This document shows, in pieces, positions 22,625-34,152 of a stretch of 64,000 bases of DNA. Source of the stretch: Laccaria trichodermophora (taxonomy: Eukaryota; Basidiomycota; Agaricomycetes; Agaricales; Hydnangiaceae); contig JACTVC010000039.1 of NCBI GenBank assembly GCA_018417955.1, positions 1 to 64,000 on the forward strand, given 5' to 3'. The notes under the pieces are model-generated. The model searched no databases. It had not been told where the DNA came from and saw only the letters and a list, made by a program, of their open reading frames with translations. Within the stretch, counting starts at the first letter, position 1. Each line of letters begins with the position of its first letter. Both the position numbers and the translations under genes were made by a program.

Positions 22625-25600
22625 TTAGAAGCAAATCTCGTGAGAATGATGATCTGCATATTTGTTAACGTAGTAAGATTCAAATGCATCAAGTGAATAA
22701 GAAAAGTGAAAGTCGAAGGGGAGAACATCCCACCTGAAAACAGGTAAAAGATGTGCACTACGGAGGAAAGTGTCCAGATGGAGAATGGAGACCATACGCT
22801 GACCATTTCGGTATGTCTCAGGTCGTACCTTCCACATCCCTGTTTCCAAATCGGGTGACGCGCCCACACGTTTGAACCAATCAACGAGCGCACACGGATA
22901 CGTCTTCCCATCATACTCGAATGAAAAGAAAAGTTTCACGCGGACCACGCTCATCCCCTTCATGCCCGGCTTGTCTTGATCCTCAACAACTAATGCACAA
23001 TCGCGCCGTGGGCCATGCTTGCGCCAAGATGGAGTGGACCGTATACGCTCAGTTCGCATGCCCCGGATGCCTGACTCGTCGCTTGGTGCATAGAAGGTGG
23101 CAACGGCAGAGTGGAAGACAGAGACCCTGCCCGTTGGATATGGGCATTGCTGAATGGGTATGTTGGCTGATGAGGTGCCGTCGTCTGTGTGGAGTTGGTC
23201 ATAGAGGAAACGTCGGGTAAGTTCAACGAGTGGAGGGCAGCCAATGTGGTTGGCCAACTCAGCGAGGCGGCGTGGATAAGCTCGTACTAGAAAGTACAGA
23301 TTAGTGACAGCAAAGTAGTAGAGATCTAAAAAAAACTTACTTCGGGTTCTTGCCAATGTGACATTCCCAGTCACGTACTCGTCGATGATGCCGGTGTCCT
23401 CGTCATCGTCGCCGAGGGGTATGATAGGTTTTGGAGGTGGCAAATGGGTAGGGGGAAGCATCCGACGCTCAACAAAATCCGCGCGTGCTCGAAGGAGCTT
23501 GTCCAGCCGCTGATTGGTAAGTAGCATCTGCCCCAGTGCTTCGTAGCGGTTTGAACGACGCCAAGGCCATTTGACAGCAGTAATGTGGCGGGATTCAGTG
23601 ATAGATGAGCATAGCCCGCCAGGAGCACCAAACTCCTGGATTTGGTGGATGAGGTGGACGAGAGAGTGCTGTCGGGGGAGGTTGAAGCCGGTGGGTCGAA
23701 CACCACATGTACGGAAAATTTCACGGTGCTTGTGAAACTTCTGGATGGCGGTTTGGAGCGCCGCAAGTGATTCTTGAGTAATATCAGCTCGACGGGCAAT
23801 GTAGCAGGCATCTAAAAATGCGCTGATACACTGGACCATCTCGGAGGGTACGTATCCAGAGATGGCTGGAAGGTAAACCTTTATTATGAATTAATTACTT
23901 GTGCAACAGCTAATGAATTTTTTTTTTACCTTCATGAGTGCCTTCGAATCATCCCCCGTCCACTGCTTGAACCGGCGACCATGTGGAAAGCGGCGAAGTC
24001 CCGGAAATATTGGCACTGCCGCAATACTTTCTAGATTTTAGAGCAGTCTCAATGTGAAGAAATTAAGCACTAACCGGCGGTCAATATCATCAAGAATCTC
24101 GTTAGCCCGTGCTTCACCATGTTCGAGGTAAAGGTAATCCCCAACCCATTGGACCAGATGGTCCTTAAATGTACCCTTGATCAGTTGATGGAGTAAGTCC
24201 GCTGACAGCATTTCGTGGATGTCAGCGCGTGGAAAGTGATAGGTAAAAGGCTGTATCATGATAAGAATGGAGAGTTTGTTGAAGACGAGAGACTTACAGT
24301 GATGTCGTCATCTATACCATACTCATCCCAGAGTGTTTTCGAATCGAGCTCGTTGACGAGCCCTTCCGTGAATCGTCGTGAACGGCTATCTGCCAATCCA
24401 TCCAAATTTGTTGGTAGAGCGGTGCATCTAATTACAGATTAGGTTAAAGCTTAAAGGTTATATAAAATAAGCGCACTTTGGACACCAATTCTGAACGATT
24501 CCTGCGAGGTAAACTTGTTCAGGGTAATCGGCGATGTAAGCGGCAAGGTCGTAAATCACGCGACGGAAATGGCCATCTGGGCAGCGGCGGACGACGGGTT
24601 TGATCATCCCTGGGCGGAAGGTCTTCAGGATGGCCGCAATCGAGTCATGGTACAACTGCCGCTTGAACTTGCGAAAGGCAGGGTCATTATCATACTTTCG
24701 GTCACCTGTTAATGTGGTAAGTTACAAAGTATGGGCAGTCATATGTCACAAACTTTTGGGGATCGCTAAGAAACCAGCCAGCGCGACGGCGTTACGGTGT
24801 GCGCGACGGACTGTGTTGAAGAGGTTGCCACCAGAAATGTAGAATGGGTGGTACTCGACATGGCCAGTTGCGACAGAGACGGTTGTCTTGTCACTGCCTG
24901 CAATGATGGGACAGTACAATGCTCCTTCAGTAGTAGGATCCTCTTCGTAGATTTTATCCTAGAAATGAGACAAACTTCAGATAAAAGTTTCGGAAGTAAA
25001 TAATCTGGACTCACGCTATGACGCCACGCATAATTGCCTGACATGAAGTCACTCCAACGCCGCTTGCCAGATTTGTCAAGACCAACATAAGGTGCATAAT
25101 CGAAGTGGCCATCAAAATCCGGGTTGTCGAGCATCTGGGTCATGATGACCTCGGGATCCCGAAACCAGACCTCGTACTCCGCTGACTTCCAAGAGGGATC
25201 ACTAGGCTGAACTTCCCCAGTATAGCTCATGGTGAAGCATTTCCATGGCGCATCACCAAGCTGAATAGCGTCAATGCTCGAGTACATATGCTCGTATGAG
25301 GTGAAGGGACCCAGTTGATCAGACTTCATTTTATCTAAAGCCCATATCTCCAGAAGTTCGTCAATGTTTCCTGCTGACATCTCAACACGGCGGTACAAGA
25401 AATCCGCGGTCCGAAACTGAATTTCGCTCTCAAACGGCGACCAATCTGTTGGCTGTGCAGCTGTCCTGGGAAGAGGTAGTGTATCAGGGGGAAGCAGATT
25501 TCCTTCGGAATCACAGGGGACACCTATGTGGAGTTAATAACATGCAAATGAAAGAAAATGTCTTCACTTACCAGTGAGGTGTGGATGAAAAATCTGTGAT

Positions 25601-25851
25601 GGCCTCGGTGGAGGGGCTTGTTGGGGCTCAGGTGAGGGAGGTGGGGACCAGGATGGTTGTGCACTCTCGGCACCTGGTGAGACGTGTCTGAGGCCATCCG
25701 GATCGTGAAACCCTTCGCCAGCAGAAGGGACATCCACATCAGAATTAACCCGATTGGAATTACGATGTACAGTGCGGAGGTGGTAGGTGAGGCCCCGCTG
25801 GCGTTTGAAGCGCTGTGGGCAACCAGCATGAGAGCAGCGAATGCGAAGCAT
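22625..25851 (-). CDS. Plavaka-family transposase with N-terminal C2H2 finger
   Basis: Nine exons join in one frame without stops (25851-25572, 25523-25015, 24958-24754, 24705-24477, 24427-24298, 24250-24075, 24026-23930, 23878-23341, 23286-22625), giving 941 residues. The protein starts with a C2H2 zinc finger (C-X4-C-X12-H-X4-H, residues ~6-29) that could bind the element ends. It continues with the W/Y/D-rich core typical of Plavaka transposases: WFRDPE, the NWCPKC cysteine pair, and FPRADIHEMLSADLLHQLIKG. The enzyme would cut and move the element in the nucleus. The ATG at 25851 is just upstream of the zinc finger. Full length and open frame suggest an active or recently active copy. Confidence 0.85.
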
Positions 25852-26029
25852 TGTCGATGATGAGGGGAGAAGCGCTGAAAAAACTTCAAGTTAGTGGGAC
25901 CGGCCCTTCATCCGGTTAGTGCAAATTGTTTTACCTGGTGGACACGCGGCCATCGGGTAGTGAAAGACCCGATTATTTTTTTCCCAACCTTCATCACCCT
26001 CCCCTTTGTCGCATTCAACACATTCCCAT

Positions 26030-28302
26030 ATGTTGGCGAGTCGTCCTAAGCGTGCCAATGCTAATCAGCATCCTGCACAGATCCTTCTCAATAGCGCAAC
26101 GAAACGACGCACCTCTGCTCAAGTCAAGGCTGACAATGAGGCAGCAGCTGCTGTTGTTGCGACTGCCACCTCAATTGCAGCAGAGAAAGAAGCGGCAACG
26201 AGGGCTCGGATTGCCCAACTCGAGGATAGCATCCGTGTGGCGGACCAAGCCAATGCCAGTCAGGCCATGCGTCCTGACCTTCATAAGCTGAAGTCGTCAG
26301 TTTCTTCAAACCGTGTATGTGAATAGCAGAAATCCGTGCTTACCTGGAACTAACCTATGCTTATATTTGCAAGGCAACAACTGCACAAGTCGGGGCCATG
26401 GCTCCTACACTAGTGGATGACTTAGCGAGGATTCCAGTCGTCCACCAGAAAGGACTTACTTACCGTGTTACACGTCCACCCTCCAGTGCATCCATGAGAT
26501 CTGCAGATCCAGCAGAGGGAGATGCACCTGACATGGTGATTGACATTGATGGTGACGGAAACCTCTCAGATGGAGTGACTGGCATCCCCCCCCAATCGAT
26601 GGTCGACAGCGAAAGCGACGGTTTGGGAGTCGGCGAGTTAGAAGACAAAGGAGGAGAAGACGACGATAATTTTGTGATGGAAAGTGACGGCGAAGCTGTG
26701 CCACCTTCTGTAAAAGGCAAACAGGTCACAAAGGGAAAAAAGGACAAGGTAACGTCGCCAGTTTGTTTAGAATTCCACTCACATGTTCTCTTACATTCTC
26801 TCCAGGCGCCACCTCGCGGAACATTTCGACAAGAGGTCCAAGAACTCTGCCAAAAACCAGCCATCGCTGGTGCCGTTGTATCCTCAAACAAACGCAAAGA
26901 CGTTGCGATGGTCGATAACACTCCGAGGCAAGTAATCATTTGGCTTTAGTGACATTGAGCTCATGTACGCGACTGAATCAGCGCAAAGTGAGGGAAAAAA
27001 TCTGATGGCGGGTTACTTCCTGGCTGGAAGAAGCAAGTAGGGTACCAACCGGGCTTGAAGAAACAAACCCCCACAGCTCGAAATGGCGACAATGACCATG
27101 AGGACAGCGTTTCAGGCGAGTTTGATCAGGAGGAGACTCTGGAGGGCCTGGCTGCTGTGCGAGCATCCAAGCCGTCAATGGTCAAGGTTCGAGAGGGACA
27201 AAAGGGGGTCGAGCAAGTGAGTCACTCATGTTCTCCTTTTTTCAATGCTTTGATCTTACTGCAACCTCAGAAGACCAAAATCACCGAAAAGTCAGTCGCC
27301 ACCGTTGACGCCAATGGACCTGGAGGCCGCGGCAAGCGTGGAAAGTTTACCACTAGCTCACTGCCGTTCCCCAGTGGTGCATCGGGTGCGGCATATGTTG
27401 CCAAATGGAAGAAGGTCGCGCGCGCAACAATTATTGACAGGGGAGCTGTGGAGCTCTGTGCGTACGGCGCTATCAGCGCGTTTATGCCCCTCGTCATCCA
27501 GGATATTTGGAAGGAGGTCTTTCCAGACCTCGACATGTACGAATACACGCAATCGAGTGCGGAGGAACCGGTTGATGCCATCATCGCGCTGGTAAGATGC
27601 TCCGTCTATCATTTATATCTTACCCCAAGCTATCCACTATTTAGGCTGGGGATGTCTTGACCGACTGGCGCAGCACTATTGGAACCAGCGTGTTACAAAT
27701 TCTCTCCAACTTCTTCCGGGACCAGGCCTTCACTCAAGACGACATCATCGCGTACTGCAAATCTGAACGCCTCAACTTTAAGTTTATATATCAGGACCAT
27801 ACGGCCCCTGCAGTACGTACTGGATTTTATCTCTTTCCGTGTTTTCCTACTGATCGTCGTCACAGGGCAAGAAGGGGGCACTCCAGTCTGACCTCATCCT
27901 TGAGGTCTTTACCTGCCACTTCAAGAAAACGGCCTTTGCCGCAATATCATATGGTCTCCCAGTGGGAGGATTGGGTTTGTCAACTGCTGCGGTAAGCCAC
28001 AACTCCTCCTACCTTTCAATTGGTTACTAAGCTTGGCTCAGCTTGAACGTGCGCTCTCCCTCTGGTCCTCTGGCGTCGATCCCATCAGGGATGAAAAGGG
28101 GAACAAAAAGACTGTTACCATGTTCGGCGACAGTGAGTGGGGCGAAAAAACACGCTCTTGGATTTCGGTAGCCACGCGACTTGCGCCGAAGGACTGGGCA
28201 TCAATTCTTGCCGAGGCAAACGCTAGGGCTGGGATCTTTTCAGCTGACGAGGACGAGGACGAGGACGGCATTGACCCTCGAACTCTCGTTGAACTCTGGT
28301 AA
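26030..28302 (+). CDS. Companion gene of the Plavaka-like transposon, function unknown
   Basis: It runs divergently from the transposase, 178 bp from its start. Clear exons include 26030-26314, 26374-26748, 26806 to about 26930, about 26990-27216, and further exons from about 27270 to the TAA at 28300-28302. Most junctions are canonical, but exon 3 to 4 (26925-26995) does not join in frame with plain GT-AG sites, so either an unusual donor (AG|GCAAGT) or a small indel is present. The N-terminus is a charged coiled-coil-like helix rich in A/K/E, the middle is acidic, and the C-terminal ~280 residues look globular (AAYVAKWKKVAR, LERALSLWSSG), ending with an acidic run. I know no domain here. 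Its position inside the TIRs makes it a transposon gene. Confidence 0.65.
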
Positions 28303-28663
28303 GCTTTTTTTTCTTCTTTCCTTTGTTGTTTTATTGACCTGCACCTAGATGACTGGTATTCTTCACTGACATTCTACATATCCATTTCCCCCAACATTCA
28401 AAAGCACTATTTAGATGCATAAAAGGGTCATAGTTATTTTACGTAGTCTACCGAGTACCCTAAATACAAAAATTCAACAATTTTACCTGCTCCAACCTCA
28501 TCCTAAGCATCCCCAATTTGACACCATTTGGCCAAGTCATGGAGAATCGTGGTTGTTTGGGTCTCGTTTGGCCGATTTCCGGGTAATTAAAACGGATCTC
28601 TTTTTTTGGCCAAGCGGGTAAACTTGGGTGATCGGGAATCTTGGCAACATCGGACGACCGGCC

Positions 28664-28698
28664 CAAGCCCTCCCAAACAAAGTGCGATCTTGCTGATG
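28664..28698 (-). repeat. Right terminal inverted repeat of the Plavaka-like element
   Basis: Read on the minus strand from 28698 it begins CATCAGCAAGAT, the same 12 bases as the left end. 28303-28663 is AT-rich subterminal sequence with no gene. Confidence 0.75.
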
Positions 28699-29888
28699 AA
28701 GGAGAAGCTCAACCTCTTCCGAAAATCGCATTACCCGTGCCCGTAACTTACATCATTCCATGCAAAACGCTGGATAATTAGTAAACGTGATATGAATGTT
28801 TGATGACTCGGATCGAACTAGACACACAAACATGCAGGTAAAGATCTCCATCTTCTGGTCAGCCTTCAAAGCTTCAGGCTCCAATCACACCCATACCTTT
28901 CCAAATCCAAGATAGCTGCTTTCTTCCTTCCGATTGACGATTTGCACGCAAAACCTTTATTGAAAACTACATTCAAGCTGCTTGCGAAATGCGAGGCTAA
29001 ATTTAAACATTGAGCAATGTGTTTTCATTGGATTTTGCAACTTGTGCAAGCAGCAAAATCCGGCCTCCCCAGCTGTTTTGATGGAGGTCAATAGCAAGGT
29101 CGCTTCCCCTCGCTTCCTCAACACTCTTTTGGGCAAATTTCGGACCTTGACATAAAACGTCACCCCGTTGCCGGAGATGGGACAAACGCCCATGAGGCTC
29201 GTACGGGCACCACTCACCGTCACCTCATCGTCAGCGTGTCAGTCCGACGCTGTAGCGCGTGATAAAGCTGATATCAATCAACTTCCTGCCGCCGGAGCCA
29301 TGCCACTGAAGTCTGAACGGCGGGCTGCAGAATCAAGATCGCTGTTGGAGCTGACAGGCGGGGAGAGCCAAGCTTGGATTCCATGACAGAAGGCGGCAAA
29401 GGCGACAACTATCGATTGGGAGTACGCAGAATTTGGTCCTCTGTCGATCTTCTGACACTTCAGAGTCCAGACTCATTTGTGAGGCAACTTACCTCCGCTG
29501 AGATATCTTCTTTGACAATCATCATAGACCTTCAATGTGGTTCCACCGATGCAACCTCCTCTAGATCTGCCTTTTCGGCTGTGCGAAATCACTTCAATCA
29601 GACATATTCGTGTCATCACCTCTGATGACGGCGTGAAATATGGCGGCTTCGCTTCGCATCGCCAAATTCCTTTGGGCAACATGCGGGCTCGTCGGAGATT
29701 CCATACCAACATTGTCTTTTTCCACTCACCCACTCGACGATCATGACGTTCTTGGCGCGGTCCGCCATCACCGGATGGCTCTTCGACAAATTTCGCTTGT
29801 AAGCAAGTATCATCCTAGGACCCTAGCGAGCACGATGACGAAGCTCATCGGACAGAAAAATCATGCCTGTCGCTAGCAATTTTCCAGG
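28699..29888. other. Intergenic, no gene seen
   Basis: About 1.2 kb between the Plavaka-like element and the secreted-protein gene. Only short ORFs without protein-like features are present. The last part is the promoter region of the next gene. Confidence 0.5.
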
Positions 29889-29896
29889 TATATAAA
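29889..29896 (+). promoter_or_regulatory. TATA box of the secreted-protein gene
   Basis: TATATAAA lies 53 bases upstream of the ATG at 29949, a usual distance for a fungal gene with a short 5' leader. A strong TATA box suits a regulated, highly expressed gene. Confidence 0.6.
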
Positions 29897-29948
29897 GGAA
29901 GGACGTCGACGTCGAGACTACTCATCATCATCAGCTTCAACCAGTCCA

Positions 29949-30978
29949 ATGCTCGTCCTCCAGTTCCTCACAGCAGCTCTTACCTTCTCCCTTGCAAAGG
30001 CGAATCCCGTTGCCATTGACGTGCGCAACTGGGAAGTCCCCACTGCAGATGGGAACCTCAAACGTGGGGAGTTGGTTGCTGCGAGTCCCGCTAGCGACTA
30101 CGCTGAATACATCCCGGGCCCTACCGAGACTAGCCTGACTCGTGCGTACTACGAGGAACGCGCTACCTGCCTCGACCAGTTCGTATGGTATTGTTCCATC
30201 CCTGCGGCGGCGTGCATGGCTTTCGTAGCCAACCCTGTATGTTTTTTTTCTTCTGAGCGATTGCCACCCAGCTGCTGAATGACGTTTCTAGCCATCGCCT
30301 CTTACTGTCTGGTCCTTCGTACCCTGTGGCATTGCCGCTGTTTGTGGATCGGTACGCAATACAAGGCACTCCGCTGTAATGTTGTTAATTTTCCCTCTCG
30401 TCCTAGGTTGCTCTTGTGCTTGGGGCTCTCTGCTGCAACGGCATCATTAAAAACTGCGACCAGACCGCAATCTATGCATCTGCTGCCCAAGCCGTCAGCG
30501 GTAACGTTATCTCGACCTTGAACGGAGGTGCAGGTTCAGACAAACCTTTCAATCGGGGTGAGTCGTTTATTGTCCATGCACATTTCCCCCCCGCGCTAAC
30601 AAGTTATTTAAGCATCGTTCAGGAACTCGCTCAATAATTTCTTGAGTAGCAAGAAATCTAACATTCCAAAGTGAGTTTCCAACGGTGTTCTGTTCGACAA
30701 GCATAATGAATGTGGGATTTTTCAGCAATGCTGAATACGACTCCATGTACAACACCTTCTTGGCTCGTATCTACGTGAGTCTTTCACTACACCGTATTGT
30801 AGTTCACTAACACTGACCTTTTGATATGTGCGCAGTGCGCGAAAGGGGATCGTAATTGCAACCCAGGTACCGACTCCGTCCCAGTCAACCTCGTAAGATC
30901 GTTCTATTGCTGTGCTGAATGATCTGTTTTATCTGACGGTTCTCTTTCTAGTTCAACAACTACCTCCACAGTCCTTAA
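29949..30978 (+). CDS. Small secreted cysteine-containing protein, 229 aa
   Basis: Seven exons (29949-30236, 30292-30351, 30407-30557, 30613-30670, 30726-30774, 30836-30892, 30952-30978) join in frame to 229 residues. A hydrophobic signal peptide (MLVLQFLTAALTFSLAKA) is followed by a likely propeptide-like stretch with a KR at about residue 30. The mature part has about nine cysteines and a hydrophobic central region rich in Ala/Val/Cys, ending in a basic and polar C-terminus. It would be secreted or cell-surface. I do not recognise the family, and I do not assign toxin or effector activity. Six short introns in under 1.1 kb and a TATA box point to a real expressed host gene. Confidence 0.75.
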
Positions 30979-31380
30979 TTTCTTTCACTTCGGGATTAGT
31001 ATACGACGGACCAGTAGTAGTTGAGCAACGTCGTTTACTTCCTGTAATTCAAAGACACGGTCTTGGTTCTTTAGCAACCTTGCTAGAACCTGTCGATAGT
31101 AATACATATTACCACTCAAGTTGTTCTTTTGGCGATCCTGAGGGCAACTGTAACAGCATATCATGGAGCTTCGCGATGATAGACTAAGAGAGAAGGCTAG
31201 ACATTATATCTGCACTCCGCGTAGCATACTCCATAACCCAAGACTTCGCCAATTAGTCCATCATGCTCACCCCCATGTATACTTAGCGATGCCTATAATC
31301 TGTCGCCGTCGCCAACATTCATGCACGATCTTGTCTTGTGAGCATATATTAAAAGGACATTGGGTATATAAAGCTGAGAT
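30979..31380. other. Intergenic, convergent 3' ends
   Basis: About 400 bp between the stop codons of the secreted-protein gene (plus) and ATG5 (minus); probably both 3' UTRs. No gene is seen. Confidence 0.5.
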
Positions 31381-32616
31381 CTAATTTCGGAAAATCCCAA
31401 TGCAGATATTAAGCCACCCATCCGCTCCAGCCAAACACGCCCCAAGCCACGCGAGTTCCGCATCTGGAGGAGACAACACACCCTGTATAAGAGCGTATGC
31501 AGGCTGACGAACGGCTGGCGCTTGAGGGTTCGGATTTACTCGTGATGGAGGGGGTGCCGGCGGTTGCGGAGGGAATAGAAGAGTTATGTAGCTGGATAAG
31601 AAATGTGAGAGGGTGTGGGGTGTACCTGCCAAATGGGTTAGTACGTTGAGATCAGAAGTCAGTGGGTGACATGAATGGGCGTACCGTCCTCGAGTAGGGC
31701 TGGAGCAAGCTCTTGAATGACGGGACCATTTGGGAGGTATATTCTGACAGGAACACTTCGGACACTGTAGGCGCTCTCTCGATCAAACGGAGCAGCTTGA
31801 TCAGCGGAAGGATTCATTGTCGCAGACGGTGCAGGAGACGGGGGAGGCGCTGGTGTCACAGTGGGCGTGACCTTGCTTGCAACTCGCCAATATTCGTCAA
31901 AGTTGTCTGTCGGAACGTCAATAAGGTGAAGTGAGTGTGTGCTCAAGAAACTTACGCTCTTTGATGCCCTCCCATATAGCGTCCTGATCAACTTTTCTCA
32001 GCCCAGTCATCCGTTTCGTACTGCCCCAGCGGATAAAGTCAGCTTCTTTCAACTGTCCCATAAAAGCCTGCTTGCAAGCTTCAACGTTTGGTGCGAGGAG
32101 TAGCTTTTCGGTTGGTGGAGAAGCCAAGTGCAGTATCAAACGCATCGGGGTGGACGTAGAGGTCGAGGGTGCCGAAGGCACACGGACGGACGTCGATATA
32201 GTATGGTTGTCATAGATAAGACCTATCGGCCAGTGCCTACAGATGATCAACTGTTAAGTAACGCCGTCAAAGATGGACCGTAAAACGGAGAAGTGAAAGG
32301 CTGACCATTTGAGAAGGGTCCCTTCTTCACTCTCGAACCACCAGTCCTCCTCTTTGAGAACCTTGGCGGCGACTTCGTCAAAGACGACGTCCATTAAGAA
32401 TCGACGGATTTCGGGAACTAGAAGAGGCAGATAGCTGATGCGAGGGGCTTGGATGTAGTAGCATTCGAGGCCGCGATCTGAATTCGCAGGGAGCTCTTTG
32501 GGATCGACACGGATTTCGAGGGGAACGGAACCCTCCCATGTGAGGCGGCGAAATAGGGTTGTATGGTAGTCAACATTCCGGTCTTTATTAGAGATCGTTG
32601 AAGGATAGGCTGACAT
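31381..32616 (-). CDS. ATG5: Autophagy protein 5
   Basis: Four exons (32616-32306, 32236-31956, 31906-31685, 31625-31381) join in frame to 352 residues. The reading follows the family from end to end: an N-terminal LTWEGSVPLEI segment, YYIQAPRISYLPLL, the LKWHWPIGLIYD motif spanning intron 1, then QLKEADFIRWGS. The lysine in the KEAD motif corresponds to the residue that is covalently joined to Atg12. The rest ends in RSVPVRIYLPNGP, a P-rich insert and NICIGI near the C-terminus. With Atg12 and Atg16 it acts as the E3-like complex that lipidates Atg8 on the phagophore. No defect is seen. The 5' half is duplicated at 37.3-37.9 kb. Confidence 0.92.
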
Positions 32617-32699
32617 TGTCAGTGGTTGAGGAGAAAGAGAACAATCACAGCATGTGATCTGGACGCGACACGGTTAACTCTTGAAAAAATGTCGTCAAG

Positions 32700-33600
32700 A
32701 CTTAGGAAGCCAAGAAACTGCCCGGATCTCAACGAGAGGCCGTCGAATACACGCGTTGTGCTCGAAAGACCAGTCAACGCCTATGGGTTCCCTTCGCTAA
32801 CTCCAGATAATCACTTGTTTATTTTGTTCAGGTCCTCATACCCTCTCACGAGGAATCCATTACCTGTCTACGATGCGCGATATCAATATCGTGATCCCCT
32901 TCGTTCGCTCTCACAAACCTGCAGGTCCTTGCGTAGCGTTTTCTTACCTCGCCCATCGAGGTTTGCGCTAGCAAGCTCGAGACTAGTTAGGTCATTTTAA
33001 AAGGCATCGCTACGGAACCAGTTGAAGATCGTGGCCATTCGGGATCCAACATTGCCACAATACGTTCAGTAAGTCGATTTCTTAGCTTCTATTTGAACTT
33101 GCAATACCAATTGCATTACAGAGTCGTAAACGGCATACTGCAGGATTACCTTGTCGAAAGGGTCCTCCCTGGTCCTCCTTGAACTCGTTCGGTGCTTGCT
33201 GCTTTGTCTAACCTTCACACTCTGCATATCTTAGGAATTGGGTGGTGCATGACGAAAACAATCAATAAGACATGGGGACTCCGTTTTCATCTGGCAACTT
33301 GCTTCATGCATTGGCTCAATCATCTCCGTAGTCGTTGCAGAAAAGCTCTAGACCTCGAGGGGATAACCTTCGACGTTATCAATTCAAGTTTCACTCCGGT
33401 ATGTTACATCTCTCTGAACAGTCTGCTTTGACTTCACAACTCTGCCAGAGAGCGCCGTTCAAGAAATGGAAAAGGCTCTGCTGAATCCAACTAAGTACTT
33501 CAAATCTTCCTTGAAATTCATCCCAAATGCACTTGGCGGCAGCCGCCGACATGGATGATATAAATCGTCGTAGAGTTCCTAACTGTTCACGTTGGATCAA
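32700..33600 (+). pseudogene. Degenerate F-box/LRR-like gene, copy A
   Basis: Reading frames on plus give an F-box-like signature (LRSLSQTCRSLRSVFLP near 32900-32950), then pieces resembling the leucine-rich part of Agaricomycete F-box proteins, broken by stops and frame changes. The N-terminal domain would normally recruit substrates to SCF ubiquitin ligases. The sister copy at 38.0-38.9 kb keeps more of the middle. 33600-34130 shows no convincing coding sequence. Confidence 0.5.
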
Positions 33601-34152
33601 TTATGTTTGGCCCATAATTGAAGGAAAGTAGCTGGGCCGCTGATGCCATGATGATGTAAGTCCACCTCTACTGCTGGCATGACGACCAAAAATCCCACCT
33701 ACGTGGTAGCTCCGTGCCCTCAAACAGTAGTATCCGCCGCCTCTTCATGCAATACGCTGCGTGTCGTCGAGGCGGAAATAGACAACGGCGAGTATGGATG
33801 CACGGCAGAGTTTTGAGTCATCAACGATGCGTCGAGATGATTCAAGAGAGTTTTAAGGGAAATATTCGGCCTCTTCTCGTCCTCGCATTGTACCCGCGTC
33901 CGCGACACCGTCCTCAGTGACGGGTTTCTACGCCTTCATTGCAGCGGGCTTCCGCCCCTTCTTCTGGAGTGAACTTGGTTCGTTCAATGCATTACGCCCA
34001 AGCTCACAGCTTGAGTGTTTGTGGTTTCTTTACCGATACCTAAGCCCAGGTCAATTTAATTTCGGTCCCTTCTCCTTTTCCTGGACGCTTGTTAGTTCAT
34101 TTAATGAACTACAAACAACATAATAAAAAGTATTTTTGTAGATGGAGACATC

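Larger units (their letters stand above)
22427..28698. mobile_element. Plavaka-like DNA transposon with terminal inverted repeats
   Basis: The left end (22427-22461) and the reverse complement of the right end (28698-28664) match at 29 of 35 bases, with the outer 12 (CATCAGCAAGAT) identical. Between them lie a Plavaka-type transposase gene (minus) and a divergent companion gene (plus), and nothing else. Plavaka elements are a fungal branch of the CACTA/EnSpm group. A 2-bp AA follows and precedes the ends, compatible with a very short target duplication but too short to prove. Length is 6,272 bp. Confidence 0.78.

Noticed and set aside
28957..29223. 88-codon ORF on minus
   Set aside because: No start context, splice sites or protein-like features; within chance expectation for intergenic DNA.
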